From NCBI GenBank assembly GCA_028826165.1, contig JAPDFW010000064.1, positions 484,099-548,098 of the forward strand: a stretch of DNA of 64,000 nucleotides, read 5' to 3'. The position numbers were made by a program, and so were the translations under genes. Of this stretch, positions 1 through 14,324 are shown in pieces (the stretch's first letter is position 1; each line of letters opens with the position of its first letter). The notes beneath the pieces are model-generated. The model saw only the letters and a list, made by a program, of their open reading frames with translations. It was not told the DNA's origin and did not search any database. The stretch is from Anaeramoeba ignava (Eukaryota; Metamonada; Anaeramoebidae).

Positions 1-3000
1 AAGAGAAGTTCAGAAAGAATCAAGAAGTCGTTTTCGATATGAGCGAATAATTGATCAATTAATTGTTCTTTTCTTGGCTTGAAAATATAATCATTCATGA
101 TTTCAATGAAAGAACTCAAGAATTTAGGAGATAAAACCGCAACAAGAACAGCAGATAAATGAGTAAATAATCTAATTATCCTGAAAGTAACTGGATGCAT
201 TTGTCTGATTTTGAATCCTAGATTTGTATTTGGATTACAAGGAACAAAATAAGATCGAGCATTATCGAAGAAATGACTATTAACTTTGGATCCTTCCAAA
301 TTTTCATTGCAAAATTGGCAGATATTGTTTAATTGATTAAAAACTGGTAAATTCCAATTCAAATGCTTTGCTTTGCATACTTTCCATTTTGTTCGATTCT
401 TGAAATGCCATTTTGTAAATGGATATCCACCCATTGCTGGAAAATATATTTTCTGAATATTATGCGTCTCTTTTGAATAATTTTTAGAGACAAAATGGAA
501 TGAAAGTAATTTTGTAAATGGCTCAAGTTTGGATTTTGAAATGAGCTCCAATGTTAATATTGCTGGTTTTAAAAAGATTTCTTTTTTATCTTTGAAAATG
601 TTTTTCAGTTGCGATATATCTTTTCTTAAAAACCAAGAATCAATACTTTCTTGAGAATCTCTTTTATTTTTTGATTTTGATTTTGATTTTGATTTTGATT
701 TTTCAATTTCTGTTTGTTTTGCTTCATATAAATCAAATAGTGACTGATCTTCTTCTTTTTTTTTGGGTTTTTTTTGAGAATCACCTCTTTTTTTATTTTT
801 CATAATTGTTCTGATTAAAGAATTTTTCTTTTTATATGAAGAGAATTTTTCTTTCACAAATTCTCTGAGATGATCTCTTCCTCTTGCAATTTCAATCTGA
901 TAAAAAACGAATTTGAGCCATGGTTCCATATAATCTCTCATCAACATTTCTTTCATACCATCATCAATATCTTCAGGGTTTTTCATCAAGTCATTTCTTT
1001 TGTTTATAATTCTCACAACTTCTTCCAAATTATAATTTTGTTGATCCAAATTAATTTCCATATTCTCGTTCAAGTCCCAATTCTTACTTAAATTGTGTAA
1101 TATTTCCTCATTCTGAATCAGGAATTTGGATAAAGAAAGAAAAATAATGTCTGAGTTCTTGGTTTGTAAAATTTCATTAATAAAGTCCTTTGTTTTATCA
1201 AATTCCAAAGAAAAGATGTTATTTAGCAAAGGCGCAAAAATTAGATCAAAAACTTCATTTGGATTTTGATTATTCTTGTTTGTAAATGAAAATGAAAATA
1301 GAGTTCTTTGTTCAATACAAAAATCAACAAAGCTTTTCATTTTTTGAAAATTAAAAAATCCATTGAATTTATTATCAAATAAAAACCTTTCGAAAAGTAT
1401 ATTTCCATAAAATGAAAGGAAACGAGCAAATTGGAGTATTTTTTCAATCAGATCTTCGCGATATTTTTGAATGTCTTTTTTTTTTATTGCATGAAAATGC
1501 TTTCTTTTTTTGTGGAGTTTATGTTGACAAATTGGGCACTTTTCATTTTCATTTTCATTTTCATTTTCATTTAAATAAATTAAGGGTTTCTGTTTTGATT
1601 TTGGACAAATAACAAATTTTTTGTGATTGTGATCAGAATTAAACAAGTTATTGAGATATTCAACAGAAATGATATCCAACCTCATTTCATCCTTGATCCT
1701 TTTATAAGGAAGAGAAAATCCATTCATTTGGTGATTTTGTTGAGAAGATTTTGAGAGAAGAGTTTCTAATAAAGTGGGAGATAGATTCGCATTTCTGAGT
1801 TTTTGAATTTCCCAATTCTTGTATAAGTTCTTATATTTTTTACTTGATTCCCCTTTTTTGCATTCAATTTCGATGAAAAAACGAAATAAACTTTCAACAG
1901 AATCAACTTTAATTATCATTCTTGGATTTTTCTCATTGAAATTAGTAATCAATGTTTTCATAAATATTTGGAATGAAAAATAATCTTTTTGTTTTTCAGA
2001 AATGACAAGAGGAGATATTTCAATTAAATGATACAAATTTGGCAGGATTTGTTTAATAAATATATCGCAGGCTTTTTTCAAAGAAATTTCTTGGCAATTT
2101 TTTTCTTCTTTGCCCAAAATTTTTTTAATCCATAAAACAAAATCAATATTAAGTTTATCAAAATTCTCTTTTTGTTTTGTATCGAGCATTAATTTTGCCC
2201 AGTCTTGGAAATATTTTTGAATAAATGCATCCTCTTTTTCTTGTTTATTATGAGAAAATTTATTCATTCGGTTATTATCAAAAGGGTATGTAATCAGGGA
2301 AATTTTTGGGAAGAAATATTTTTCAACTGATTCTTTTTTATTGTTTTCGTTTTGGTTCTGTTTTTTTTGTTCATCAAATAGTAAAGAAAATATAATGGAA
2401 GAAAAATCTGCTTGCATTTCAAAGTTATGGCTATTGGGTGATTTAATTTCAAACCAAGGAACTTGAAATTTTTCAAATATTTTCCAAAAAACGGAATCAC
2501 GATTTTTCTTTCTCCTGTTTTTATGTTTTGATGACAATTCAGAAGTAGAAGTTGAAGATAATAATGCCAATAATAAATTGCCATTTAGATTAATGTTTGT
2601 GAAAAAGATGTGAATAATTTCAATCATTTTATCCATAAAATGCTCATAAATTAATTCATGAAAAGTTTTTTCTTTTTCTTTTTCTTTTTCTTTTTCTTTG
2701 AGTTGCTTCTGAAAAAAATCAGCAATATTGAATTTATAAATATAATGATTTTCTTTGATTCCATTTTGGATCATAGAACCAATTTTTGCAGTTATTAAAT
2801 CTTTCTTTAAAACCAAAAAGGATTCTTGAATAAAATTTACCAAATCAAAGTATTTTTCATGCATGAAAGAGAAATTTCTTGAAAGAATCAATCCAGCCAT
2901 ATTTTTCCATAAATCATCAAATTTATTTTCTTGCAAAAGAATAAAAAATGAAGAGAGATCATCTGGCAAGTTTTGCAGAGGGAGTTTGGGAAAAAGCTCT

Positions 3001-6000
3001 TCCACATAATAATGCTCCCAATTTTTCTCAAAACAAAAAGGAAATTCTTGTATTTTAGTATTTGAAGTGAGATGGATAACAAGTATGAAGTAGCATTGCT
3101 TCTTTTCCTTTTTAAAATGATTTGCAATATCAAAATTTGTTTTTTCAGTTTGACTTCGTTTTTCATTCTGGAGAATGATCTCATCCAAAATTAATTTGAA
3201 CTTGTAAAAATCCTCGGCTTGAGATTGAGTAAAATGAGCGAAAGTGACAATTTCTGTTTTATCAATTTTAGAAACAAGTTGATCAATTAATTTGTTGTCC
3301 ATTCCAAAACTTGTTTGGAAATTGATATTAATGAATGAATAAGAATTGTATTGCTCTTTTAAAAAGGGGTATTCGGATGCTTTTGTTCGTGTGAATATGA
3401 TAGAATTTTTGATTTTTTGATGAATAATTTCTTTTGTGAATAGATCATCGAAATTTTTGTAAAAAGAGTTGAAATATAAATCAATAATTTCTTGCACTTG
3501 TTTTGAATTTGAATTGGGTTTTTTTTTGTTTTTCAATAATTCTCGAATTTCAACCATTTTCTCAAATTTGCAGAATTGGATGAGTTTTTTTTTGATCAAA
3601 ATTTCGTTTTGTTCATATTTGAGAGTCAAAGAGATGGAGAGATTTGAATTAAATGCAACTATTAGTTCTTCTTTTGGGATTTTTTTGGGTTTAAATTTTC
3701 CAAATGGTTTCAAAATGGATTCCACATTTTGTATTATGTCTGCTTTCAAAGTGGAAACGGTTTTTTCCAAGAAAGAATGGTCAACAAAGTGTTTTTCAAA
3801 ACAATCCAAAAAATCTGGATGCTGGAGTTCGTATCTCAACGGGTTTGTCACAACAACAACTAATCTGAATCGCTTATTAACAGTGATTCTTCTTGTTTCG
3901 TTTTTCACAAAAAGATGTGTCGAAAAAATTCCATTTTCCTCGATACGAAATGAGCTGAATAACTGATAAATAAACGTATAAATTTCAGGATAATCAAAAA
4001 TAATCAAATTTTTGCCTTCAAACAAGCAATATTGGATAATACTCAAAGTGGAATTAAAATCTCCATCATCATTATCATAAAGACGATCTATTTTTTCTTC
4101 TAAATTTAACTTTTGTTGAGAAAAAGAGTTCATTAAAGATGGACGATAAAGCAAAATAGAATCAGAAAATAATTGATGAATTAGTGAAAAAATTGAAACA
4201 TCACTAAGAAACAACATGAGAGGACGCAAATCCCTCAAAATTTGAAAAGGAGAATCCTCCAGAGAATTATGGAAATCATTTAGATCTAATGATTTATCTA
4301 TTTTTTCTTGAAGAAGATTTGATAAATTCTGATTCTGGTATGTTTACGCTTGTTTTGCTTTTAAGTTTTGGGAAAAAATCTTCGAGACTTTTCTTTTCAA
4401 TTCCGAAATTAACAAATAGATACTTGTAAAAAACGTTGAGAAAATCTGTTTTTTTGTTTCTGATGAAGTTGAACCCAATGTCTTTGAGAAAGTAATAATA
4501 GTCTTGATTTCCATAAAACTTATTTTTCAATTCAATATTTTGTGATATTGATTTGAATTGTTCTGAAACAAATTGATTTTGATTCGCGATGATTTTGTGG
4601 AAATATGTCACGTATCGATCATATTCATTCGCAATTTGTTGTGAGAAAGAGTCCAAAATTTTCTTTGTTGTTGATTTCAATTCATTCTTGTTTATTGGAT
4701 CATGAATCAATGTAATTCCTGGTATTTCAAAGTCTATAATTGTATTTGTTATCAATATGATTGAGGGAGCAAAAATATCTTTTTGTTGATAAAATGGTTT
4801 AAAGTTATTGAATAATTCCCCAATTTCTGATTGCAAAATTGTCAAACTCTCTTTTTTTAAAATGTGAAAATTTTTCAAAATAATTACAGGAATTATTGAA
4901 TTTTGGATTCTTTCGTATTCTTTCTGGATATTTTTTAGTTCATCCAGGATATTATTAGCGGATATTGCTATTGAGCATGCAATTTCAATTTTTTTCATTT
5001 CAATTTTTTTCATTTCAATTTGATTTTGAATTTGATTTTGATTTTGATTTTGAATTTGAATTTGATTTTGATTTTGATTTTGATTTTGAATTTGATTTTG
5101 ATTTTGATTTTGATTTTGATTTTGATTTTGATTTTGATTTTGATTTTGATTTTGATTTTGATTTTCATTCTCATTTCTTGGTTTGCAAGCATCTAAAATG
5201 ATTTGGAGAGCAGTTGATTTTGATGTTCCTAATAATAAAATAAAATAAAATATTTCTCTTTTTTTTAATATTATTATTATTATTGTTATATCAAATCAAT
5301 TTACCTGAAGAACCAATAATCATTAAAGATGTTCCTGTCATACAAGCAATAAAAATGAATAATAAATTTTCTTTCAAATTACTGTTTGTGCAAATATGAG
5401 TTTTGGATAAATTCACTCCCAAAAATGACAATAAGTTTTGAATGATTTTCTCAATGATTTGTTGATATTCCTTTTTTGAAGATGTATCGAGGATTTTGTT
5501 TTGCATATATGGATTAATTAAAGGTTGAATCTTTTGGAAAAGAACAGATTTGTAATTTTGTTTGAATTTGGAAGAATATACAAGATATAAAGATAACAAA
5601 AGAGCTGAGGAAATTAGATCTTGAGTTTGTTTTTTCTTAATCAACACTTTTCCAATTTCAGATTGAACTAACCATTGGAATATGATGAGAAAATTAGAAG
5701 CATTTTGCAATAACCGAGAAGAGTTATACTTTGATTTGAAATTTGCAATGAGATTTTCCTCGAGATTGACGATTGTATCAGAAATATTTTCGCAAAGAGT
5801 TTTCACTTCTGTTTTTGTAAAAGGTTCCGGGAATTGGATTTTTTTTTGAAGAGTTTGTGTAATCATCAGTAATAAATAAGATTTTCTTTCTTCTTGATCG
5901 AAATCACCAAAATCGTACATTTCATCCAAAAATGATTGTGGGATTTGCTTTATATACTGGATTTGCTCTTGATTAGGATTTTTTGGGTTATTTTCAAAAT

Positions 6001-9000
6001 AGTTTATTGAGGCCAAGAAACGAAGATTTTCTGGAAGCTTTTTCGCATTGAAAGAATGGGTGAATAGAATTTCTTTGAATGAAAAAGTCAGACTTTTGGG
6101 TGCTTGATGAAAATTATAAAACAAAATGTTGAGTTGCGAATTCTTATTTCTGGTTGCTATTTTCTCTGCTTCACGGAGTATTTTCACCATTTCTATTTTT
6201 TTAAATTGTGGATGAACGTGATAAAAAAGCAATTTTTGATTGAGAATTTCTTCAAAAAAATAGCGGATTAAAACCCTTTTCTCATAAGTTTGTCTGAAAT
6301 AAAAAATAACAGGTAGTTTTGCAAGTAATCGGAATTGCAAATGAACTATTTTTGCTAAATCATAATTTGTCAGGAATAAAGACTCTTTATTTTTCTCGAA
6401 AATCCTTGATTTTTCTGTTCTTATTTGCATGAAACCTTTGTGTAATGCTCCAAAAACGGAGAAGATATCATTTTCAGAGATTTCACAAATTTCTTTTTGT
6501 GAAGTTGTGAAAATTGTAAGCATTTCTTTTTGGAGAAGGAAATCTTGTACATTTTGAGGGATTTTGCTGAGAAAATCTGTGCAATCTCCGATCAGAAAAA
6601 TTTTGAAAAAAGTCTTTGATATAAGAAAGGGAGCAACAAAACATAATTTTCTTGATTTCCATTCATTGATTTCTTTCAACACAGAAAATATGTCTTGAAT
6701 TTTCTTGAATTGCGGGTTTTCTTGTATTTTAAGGAAGTTTGGTTGAGTAATTGCAATATTGATCAGAGAATCCAAATAGGCATTAAGGAAAGGAGACATA
6801 AATTCATTTAGAATTTCTTCATTTTGGAAATATTCTTTGATTTTATTTGGAACAAGTATCAAATGCGAGAAAAATGGCAGATCCAATTGATAAAAGAGAA
6901 GTGAATAGAAATCAGAAAGGATCTTGGGAGTTAACGGGTGTTCTTTTAAATGATGAGAAATTTTCTGTTGGAAAAAGCTGAAAATTGTGTTTCTTTCTTG
7001 ATGTAATTGAGCATTATTATTTTCATTGTTGCCATTTTGGTTATTGATTAATTTGATAAGTTGATTTAATTGATTGATTTTTTCTTTTTGTTTGTCTTTA
7101 TTTTGGAGAATTTGATGAATGATAATGTTTTGAGTAGAAGAGTCTTGATAACTATTATCGCTTTGATTTAAAGTGAAGTATTTTAATGCAGAGAAATTCA
7201 TTAATATATCTATTTCTTGTGATGTTTGAATTTTGTTTGGTATTTCGAATGCAATAAAATTTGATTGAGAAAGTTTCCAAATGGAGTTTTGAGAAGAATC
7301 TCTTTTGTTTTCAACTAAATTCCACATTGAAAGAGTCCAGAGGAAATCGAATGTTTCCAATTTGGGATGCAAAGGCAGTTCTATGTGGAAAAAATAATGA
7401 GCATTTTGGTTATTTGCAAAACGATTCATTTTGGTAATTAACTCATATGGTGATCCTTCTGAAAGAAAAATATTGATGTAAATCAATTGGTGATCTTGTA
7501 AGGATTTCTCTAAGAATAACGAATGTATCTGCGTTGATTTCCCCATTTTTGAATATTTGGAGGTGAATATTTGGATATTTTTGCTTCTGGTTTGGTCTTT
7601 TTGGAAAATGGATTGGAATTTCTCTTTTGAAAAAGTCTCCATTGAATTTTTAACAGGAAAATTTGGGAAATGATAAACCAAGGGAAAAGTACCCAAAATG
7701 TTTTCGTGATAGAATATTATCATTGAGAAATGAATTTTATGCTTTATTTCTCTCAATTTTTGGATGAAGAATTCCAGGCATTGTTTCGATAATTTTTCTG
7801 CATGAAGAACAGAAAAGAGAAAGTTTCCTTTTTGTGATTTTGTATTGTATATTTGATAAACAGAAAAGAATTTTTCAATATCAGATCTTGTTGTTGATTG
7901 AGAATCACAAATCAAAACATTTTCTCTAAGAGGAAACTTGCAGCAATATCCCAGATAGAGTGATGTGATAATATCGTAAATTTGGAGTTCTTCTTCCAAT
8001 TGATAAAAACAAATTGTGTATTATTTTGTGCTTTCTTGAACATGTTCTTGATGAAATTGTATTTTTGTGAATTTTTGGAAATTGGATTCTCAACAGAAAC
8101 TATTCTTGATTTTGTTGATTGAGATAATTTATCAATTTTGAAAACACTATCCAAAAGTTGGACAAATGAAGTAAGGTTTAATTTTTTCAAGTTTTGGAAA
8201 AGCAACAATTTCTTGAATTGCATAATTTTGGGTATGTGTATATCGGAAAAGGCACAAGAAAAAAGGTAAAGTAATTGAGAAGAAGGAATAGGGTTGTGAA
8301 TGTTTAAAAACTCGTTTGCAATAAAAAAGAATTGTTCTTTTGAAAAAATGGAAAAAATCAAATATTGCGACGAAATTTGAGAGACTTCGTTATCCCATTC
8401 TTCAAGTTTGCGATTCAATTTCTGTTTTTGTTGTGCCAATTTTGTGAGGAATTGGTCAATTTTATCAGTAAACTCATATTCAATGATAGATTCGTAGATG
8501 TTCGCAAAATCGATATAATAAGATTTTTTCAATTGTTTACATATTTGAGAAATTTGATCAATAATCGGGAAAATTTGTTGGAATGATTTAATGAATAACT
8601 GGATTGAAGATGATTCTTGACTGAAATCAAGAATATTGCAAATGCGGTAGATTTGAGAAAAATTGGAAAAGGTATATTCTGTTAGATCCTTTTCATTTAG
8701 TGTGCATATGAAAGATGTGATTTTTCTTGGAAAATAATTGAAAATGAGATTGAAATTATGATCTTTAAAAATAAGCGACAATTTTCGAATGATGACTTTT
8801 TTAATAGAGACCCAATTTTTGTTGACTAAATTAGAAATTTGAGGTGTAATTTTAACAAGATTTTCGAAATGAGACATAAAGTTAATATTCTTTTTTAGTA
8901 GTAAGGATTTAACCAAACTAGAAAATGATTCAAAGGGAGACGCCGAATAAACAACATCTTTGATGATATTTCTGAAGCTAGAAATTTGCTGAATAATATA

Positions 9001-11766
9001 CTCAGAATAATTTAGAGATTGAAGAAAAACCGCGAAATCTTGTTCCACTTTAAACTGACTAAAGATGGTGACTAATTGATAGAAGATATACAAATATGTA
9101 TCAGAGGAAAAGAGGTTCTGTTGAGCGTATAAAGCCTCTTCCAGTATTTGCGATAAATTGGGTAATTCCTGTAGTTGTCTTTGATTTTGCCAAAAATTTG
9201 AGAAAAAATTTGAATATCTTTCGAATGAAAATTTGAAACAAGAGAAAAAATAAACAGTTTCGTTCCATAATGACTCCATCTTTTTCTTGTATTCTTTGTA
9301 ACTAATGATTTGCTTGACGATTTCCGTTATTTGATTTTCGGGTTTTTTCTCTTTATTGAGAAAATTTATTAACGAAGTCAGAGAACTTTGAATATCTTGA
9401 TTTTCTATTTTGTTGAAGAGGTTATTGAGTCTTTGGAAAGTGATTTCCTTTGTAAAAATTGATTCCAAATTGATTTTTTCTTGAAGAAACGATGATAATT
9501 TGTCTTGGAAGTCATGAATAGAAACGGGAGGATTATTGATCATAATTGGAAGAAATTCCAAAAGAAGTAAAGATTGTGAAATTTTGTTTTTCTGTAAATA
9601 AAAAATATTTTTCAAAACAGATTCATCGAAAGAAGAGGTTTGAATTTGATTTTCAAGTTCTTTGAGTGAATATTTCTCAGCAATTTCAAGTTTTTCCATT
9701 GATGCAATTAATTCTTGAGTATTTTGACTTCCATAATCAAAAATGAAAGTGATATTATCAATTTTTTCTTGATTAACTTCATCGAATGGCACATTTTCTC
9801 TAAGCCATTTAAAGCAATCTTTTTTTTCTGAAAATTGGTTGTATTTAGCTTCTATATCTTGGAAGTTTTTGTTAGCTATTTCCCATATTGTTAAATAGAA
9901 ATGGGAATTTTGAATAATTGACTGGAGTTGAAGAAAAGAAAGATTGAGACTTTCTGTTTTGGAAACAAATTCCATGATATTTTTTTTGTAATTTCTAACT
10001 TCTTCATAATATTGAAATAAAATGATTTTGTTATCAATTTGCTCTATCCATTTAAAGAGAAGGATCCAATATGGATGTTTTCTTTCTTTTAATTCCAAGT
10101 ATTTGAGGAAATAGTCAACAGAATTTGGGTTTTTTTCTTTGAATTTTTTAACAAATAGATCCCATAGTTGAATTTGGAGATTTCGTGAAAGTTGTTTTAA
10201 GTGATTTTTTTCATCGAATTGGATACTTTCTGTGTCCAAATTTTCTGCCTTTTCGTTGAGAAATTCAAGAAGAAATTTTCTCAAGAAGTAAGGATATTGA
10301 TCAACATATAAAAATAATTTTGTGTCTTGGAAATGAAGAATCCATTCTCTTGGTGTATATTTTGGAGAAAATTGTGTTCGAAATGAAGTAATAATAACTT
10401 CCTTCATTAGTGATAAGAAATTTCGAATATTTTCATTATTTTCATTATTTTGAATATTTTGATTATTTTCATTATTTTCATTATTTTCATTATTTTCATT
10501 ATTTTCATTATTTTGATTATTTTGATTATTTTCATTATTTTCATTATTTTGAATATTTTTATTATTTTCATTATTTTGATTATTTTGATTATTTTCATTA
10601 TTTTCATTAATTTGATTATTTTCATTAATTTGATTATTTTCATTATTTTCATTATTTTCATTAATTTGAATATTTTCATTATTTTCATTAATTAATTGCT
10701 TGACCTTCTTGTAAATTTGTGACCAAAATAAACAAAAATCAATGAAACTATCAAAATTAAATTTCGGAATTAGCTGAAAAAGAGGAATTCTCAGGTTTTT
10801 ATAAATAAAAACTCTTAGTAATTTTGAATCAACAGCTAAATGTTCGAAAAAAAGCTTGGTTAATTTCTGTGAATGCAAATAAACTCTCTCATCAAACAAC
10901 TTGAGCAAAGTGTAGAAAAAATCATCAGGTTCAGGTTCTTTGAGAAAAAACACAATCAATTGATCCAAAACTTTTCTTTCATCCAACATTTCAAATTTCT
11001 TGGTATTATTTATCGATTGTGATTTAATAAGAAAAACAAATATGGAAACTATATAAGAATCACCAACATTATAAAGTATTTTTTCAAAAAATGAGAAGAA
11101 AAACTCTCTCATTTCCTTTAAATAGGTATTTTCTTCTTTTGAAAAATCTTGGATAACACCAAAGAATTTGGGAAGAAAATCAGATCCTGAAATTTTGTAA
11201 AAAAATTGGAAATCAAACGAGCTGCAATACATCATTAAGAAAAAATGGGCAAGTAAATAACTGTATGGATGTTTGGTTTTTGCATCAAATGGAAGGGACT
11301 TAAAAAAACGATCCAAAACAACATATATAAATTCATTAAATCTTATTTTTTTTGGCTTGAAAAATTTTTTCCTGAATTCTTGGATTGCTTGATAATATAA
11401 TTTGAATCGAATGTTGATTAAGTTGTTTTCAGGAACAACTTCTTTTTGAATAATTGCATTTAAAAAGTCGATCAAAATGTCTTGGTTTAATTTTTGCTTT
11501 GTGATGAAATAGAAAGCATGGTCAGATTGCGATTCTGAGTTATTAAATACAAATCCTTTCTTTCTAAATGATGGAATTTTAATATCAAAAAAATAATTGG
11601 TTTTTGGAAGCGGGTTAAATAACCAACAACTAAACCAAACATGTGAATTTTCTTCTACTTTTATCATTTCAAGTTCTTTTGTTTTTGTTTCTATTATTGG
11701 TATTATGTTTGAATCTGTTAATTTTACATATACATAAACATGAAGATATTTATCTTTTTGTTCCAT
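1..11766 (-). CDS. RNF213: RNF213 (mysterin)-family giant protein, 3' end outside window
   Basis: The reading direction is from 11766 down to 1; about 3,900 codons are visible and the gene runs off the window. Start ATG at 11766 follows a TCATTTTTTT element on the sense strand. Family landmarks appear in the RNF213 order: VLICDSQSTT near 7920; a GKS segment near 7545; the AAA3 region (LPVIFYFRQTYEKRVLIRYF, 6260-6315, and KLPENLRFLASIN near 6030); DFGDF near 5900; the AAA4 P-loop GSSGTSKST, split by a 76-nt GT-AG intron (5229-5304, phase 1); FYGNQDYYYFLKDIGF near 4500; a CPICQHKL remnant of the RING near 1535; a C-x3-H/C-x2-C RZ-like finger near 310-395; and PVTFRIIRLFTHLSAVL near 170. In animals RNF213 is a cytosolic dynein-like AAA ATPase and E3 ligase. 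Here AAA3 Walker A and B, AAA4 Walker B, the RING and the RZ cysteine look degenerate. Two single-base frame breaks (8005-8009 and 4301-4306) sit in homopolymers. A long Asn-Gln tract follows the P-loop. Confidence 0.85.
5022..5175 (-). repeat. hexanucleotide AAATCA repeat coding for Asn-Gln
   Basis: An almost pure six-base repeat on the sense strand of the RNF213-like gene is read in frame as alternating Asn and Gln. It lies directly after the AAA4 P-loop exon start and stays in frame with the conserved downstream sequence (FYGNQDYYY), so it is a coding insertion. Open frames on the opposite strand reading Phe-Asp are shadows. Confidence 0.85.
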
Positions 11767-12357
11767 TTATTTTTTTTTAATAAGAAAAGAAAAGAAAAAA
11801 ATGAAAAAAATTAAAACAAGAAAAAAAATTAAAACAATTTAAAATAATTAATTCCACTTTTTTTTAAATATATTTTATTAATAAATATTTTATTAAATTT
11901 AATTATAAGTATTTATATTTTTATTTAAAATATTTTATTCCACTTTTTTTTGATTATATTTTATTAATAATTATTTTATTAAATTTAATTATAAATATTT
12001 ATATTTTAATTTAAAATATTTTATTCCACTTTTTTTAAATATATTTTATTAATAATTATTTTATTAAATTTAATTATAAATATTTATATTTTAATTTAAA
12101 ATATTTTATTACATTAATTATTTTATTAAATTTAATTATAAATATTTATATTTTAATTATAAATATTTTTAAAATTAAATTTTAAAAATGAAAATAAATT
12201 AAATAATAAATCAAAATTAATTAAAAAATTAAATAAAAAATTAATTAAAAAAATTAAATAAAAAAATAATAAAAAAAAAATTAAAAATAATATTTATAAA
12301 CCTAAAATTTTTTGTTTTAAAAAATAAGAAAAAAAGAAAAATATTTAAATTAAAAAA

Positions 12358-12430
12358 GGTCGTTTAGCTCAGTCGGTAGAGCGCTGTGCTAATAACGCAG
12401 ATGTCACTGGTTCGAACCCAGTATCGACCA
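12358..12430 (+). tRNA. tRNA-Ile(AAU): tRNA-Ile (anticodon AAU), copy 1
   Basis: The 73-nt cloverleaf folds by hand. The acceptor stem GGTCGTT/ATCGACC has one T-T mismatch at position 6. The D stem is GCTC/GAGC. The anticodon stem CTGTG/CGCAG carries loop CTAATAA (anticodon AAT). The T stem is ACTGG/CCAGT with loop TTCGAAC. The discriminator base is A and no CCA is encoded. Internal A and B boxes are intact. A T-rich tract right after the gene fits a Pol III terminator. Confidence 0.97.
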
Positions 12431-14324
12431 TTTATTTTTTTTATTTTTTTTTTATACTTTTTTTTTAAATTAAATTTAATTAACATTTATTAATAATTAT
12501 TTTATTAATTTTAATTATAAATATTTATATTTTTATTTAAAATATTTTATTCCACTTTTTTTGATTATTTTTATTAATAAATATTTTATTTAATTTAATT
12601 ATAAATATTTATATTTTTATTTAAAATATTTTATTCCACTTTTTTTAAATATATTTTATTAATAATTATTTTATTAAATTTAATTATAAATATTTATATT
12701 TTTATTTAAAATATTTTATTCCACTTTTTTTAAATATATTTTATTAATAATAAATACATTAAATTTAATTATAAATAATTATATATTTTATTCCACTTTT
12801 TAAATATATTTTTATTAATAATTATTTTATTAAATTTAATTATAAATATTTATATTTTAATTTAAATTATTTTATTCCACTTTTTATTATATTTTATTAA
12901 TAATTATTTTTATTTAATTTAATTATAAATATTTATATTTTTATTTAAATTATTTTATTCCACTTTTTTTAAATATATTTTATTAATAATTATTTTATTA
13001 AATTTAATTATAAATATTTATATTTTAATTTTAAAATATTTTATTCCACTTTTTGATTATATTTTATTAATAATTATTTTATTAAATATATAATTATAAA
13101 TAATTATATTTTTATTTAAAATATTTTATTCCACTTTTTTAAATATATTTTATTAATAATTATTTTTATTAAATTTAATTATAAATATTTATATTTTAAT
13201 TTTAAAATATTTTATTCCACTTTTTAAATATATTTTATTTAATAATTTTTTTTAAATATAATTATAAATATTTATATTTTAATTTAAAATATTTTATTCC
13301 ACTTTTTAAATATATTTTATTAATAATTATTTTTTAATTTTAATTATAAATATTTATATTTTAATTTAAAATATTTTATTCCACTTTTTAAATATATTTT
13401 ATTAATAAATATTTTATTAAATTTAATTATAAAATAATTATATTTTAATTTTAAATTATTTTATTCCACTTTTTAAATATATTTTTATTAATAATTATTT
13501 TATTAAATTTTAATTATAAATATTTATATTTTTATTTAAAATATTTTATTCCACTTTTTTTAAATATATTTTATTAATAATTATTTTATTAAATTTAATT
13601 ATAAATATTTATATTTTTAATTTAAAATATTTTATTCCACTTTTTAAATATATTTTATTAATAATTATTTTATTAAATTTAATTATAAATATTTATATTT
13701 TTATTTAAAATATTTAATTCCACTTTTTTTAAATATATTTTATTAATAATTATTTTATTAAATTTAATTATAAATATTTATATTTTAATTTAAAATATTT
13801 TATTCCACTTTTTAATTATTTTATTAATAAATATTTTTTAATTTTAATTTAAATATTTATATTTTTAATTTAAAATATTTTATTCCACTTTTTAAATATA
13901 TTTTATTAATAATTATTTTATTAAATTTAATTATAAATATTTATATTTTTATTTAAAATATTTTATTCTACTTTTTTTAAATATATTTTATTAATAATTA
14001 TTTTATTAAATTTAATTATAAATATTTATATTTTAATTTAAAATATTTTATTCCACTTTTTTTAATTAACATTTATTAATAATTATTTTATTAAATTTAA
14101 TTATGAATATTTATATTTTAATTATAAATATTTTTAAAATTAAATTTTAAAAATGAAAATAAATCAAATAATAAATCAAAATTAATTTAAAAATTAAATA
14201 AAAAATTAATTAAAAAAATTAAATAAAAATTTAAATAAAAAAAAAATTAAAAATAATATTTATAAACCTAAAATTTTTAGTTTTAAAAAATAAGAAAAAA
14301 AGAAAAAAAATTTAAATTAAAAAA

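Noticed and set aside
2888-3184. Minus-strand 98-residue frame as a separate gene
   Set aside because: It overlaps, in another frame, the continuous RNF213-like reading frame that runs from about 4345 to the window start.
4325-4345. A 19-nt intron (GTAAAC to CAG) in the RNF213-like gene
   Set aside because: It would fix the frame, but the shortest secure intron here is 59 nt, and a one-base change in the neighbouring homopolymer (4301-4306) explains it more simply.
4965-5201. Plus-strand Phe-Asp frame and minus-strand Lys-Ile frame
   Set aside because: Alternative readings of the AAATCA repeat after the AAA4 P-loop; the Asn-Gln frame is the one in phase with both conserved flanks.
10407-10695. 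Open frames on both strands reading Met-Lys-Ile or Tyr-Phe-His repeats
   Set aside because: Shadows of the Asn-Glu/Asn-Gln repeat of the RNF213-like protein, whose frame is open far beyond the repeat on both sides.
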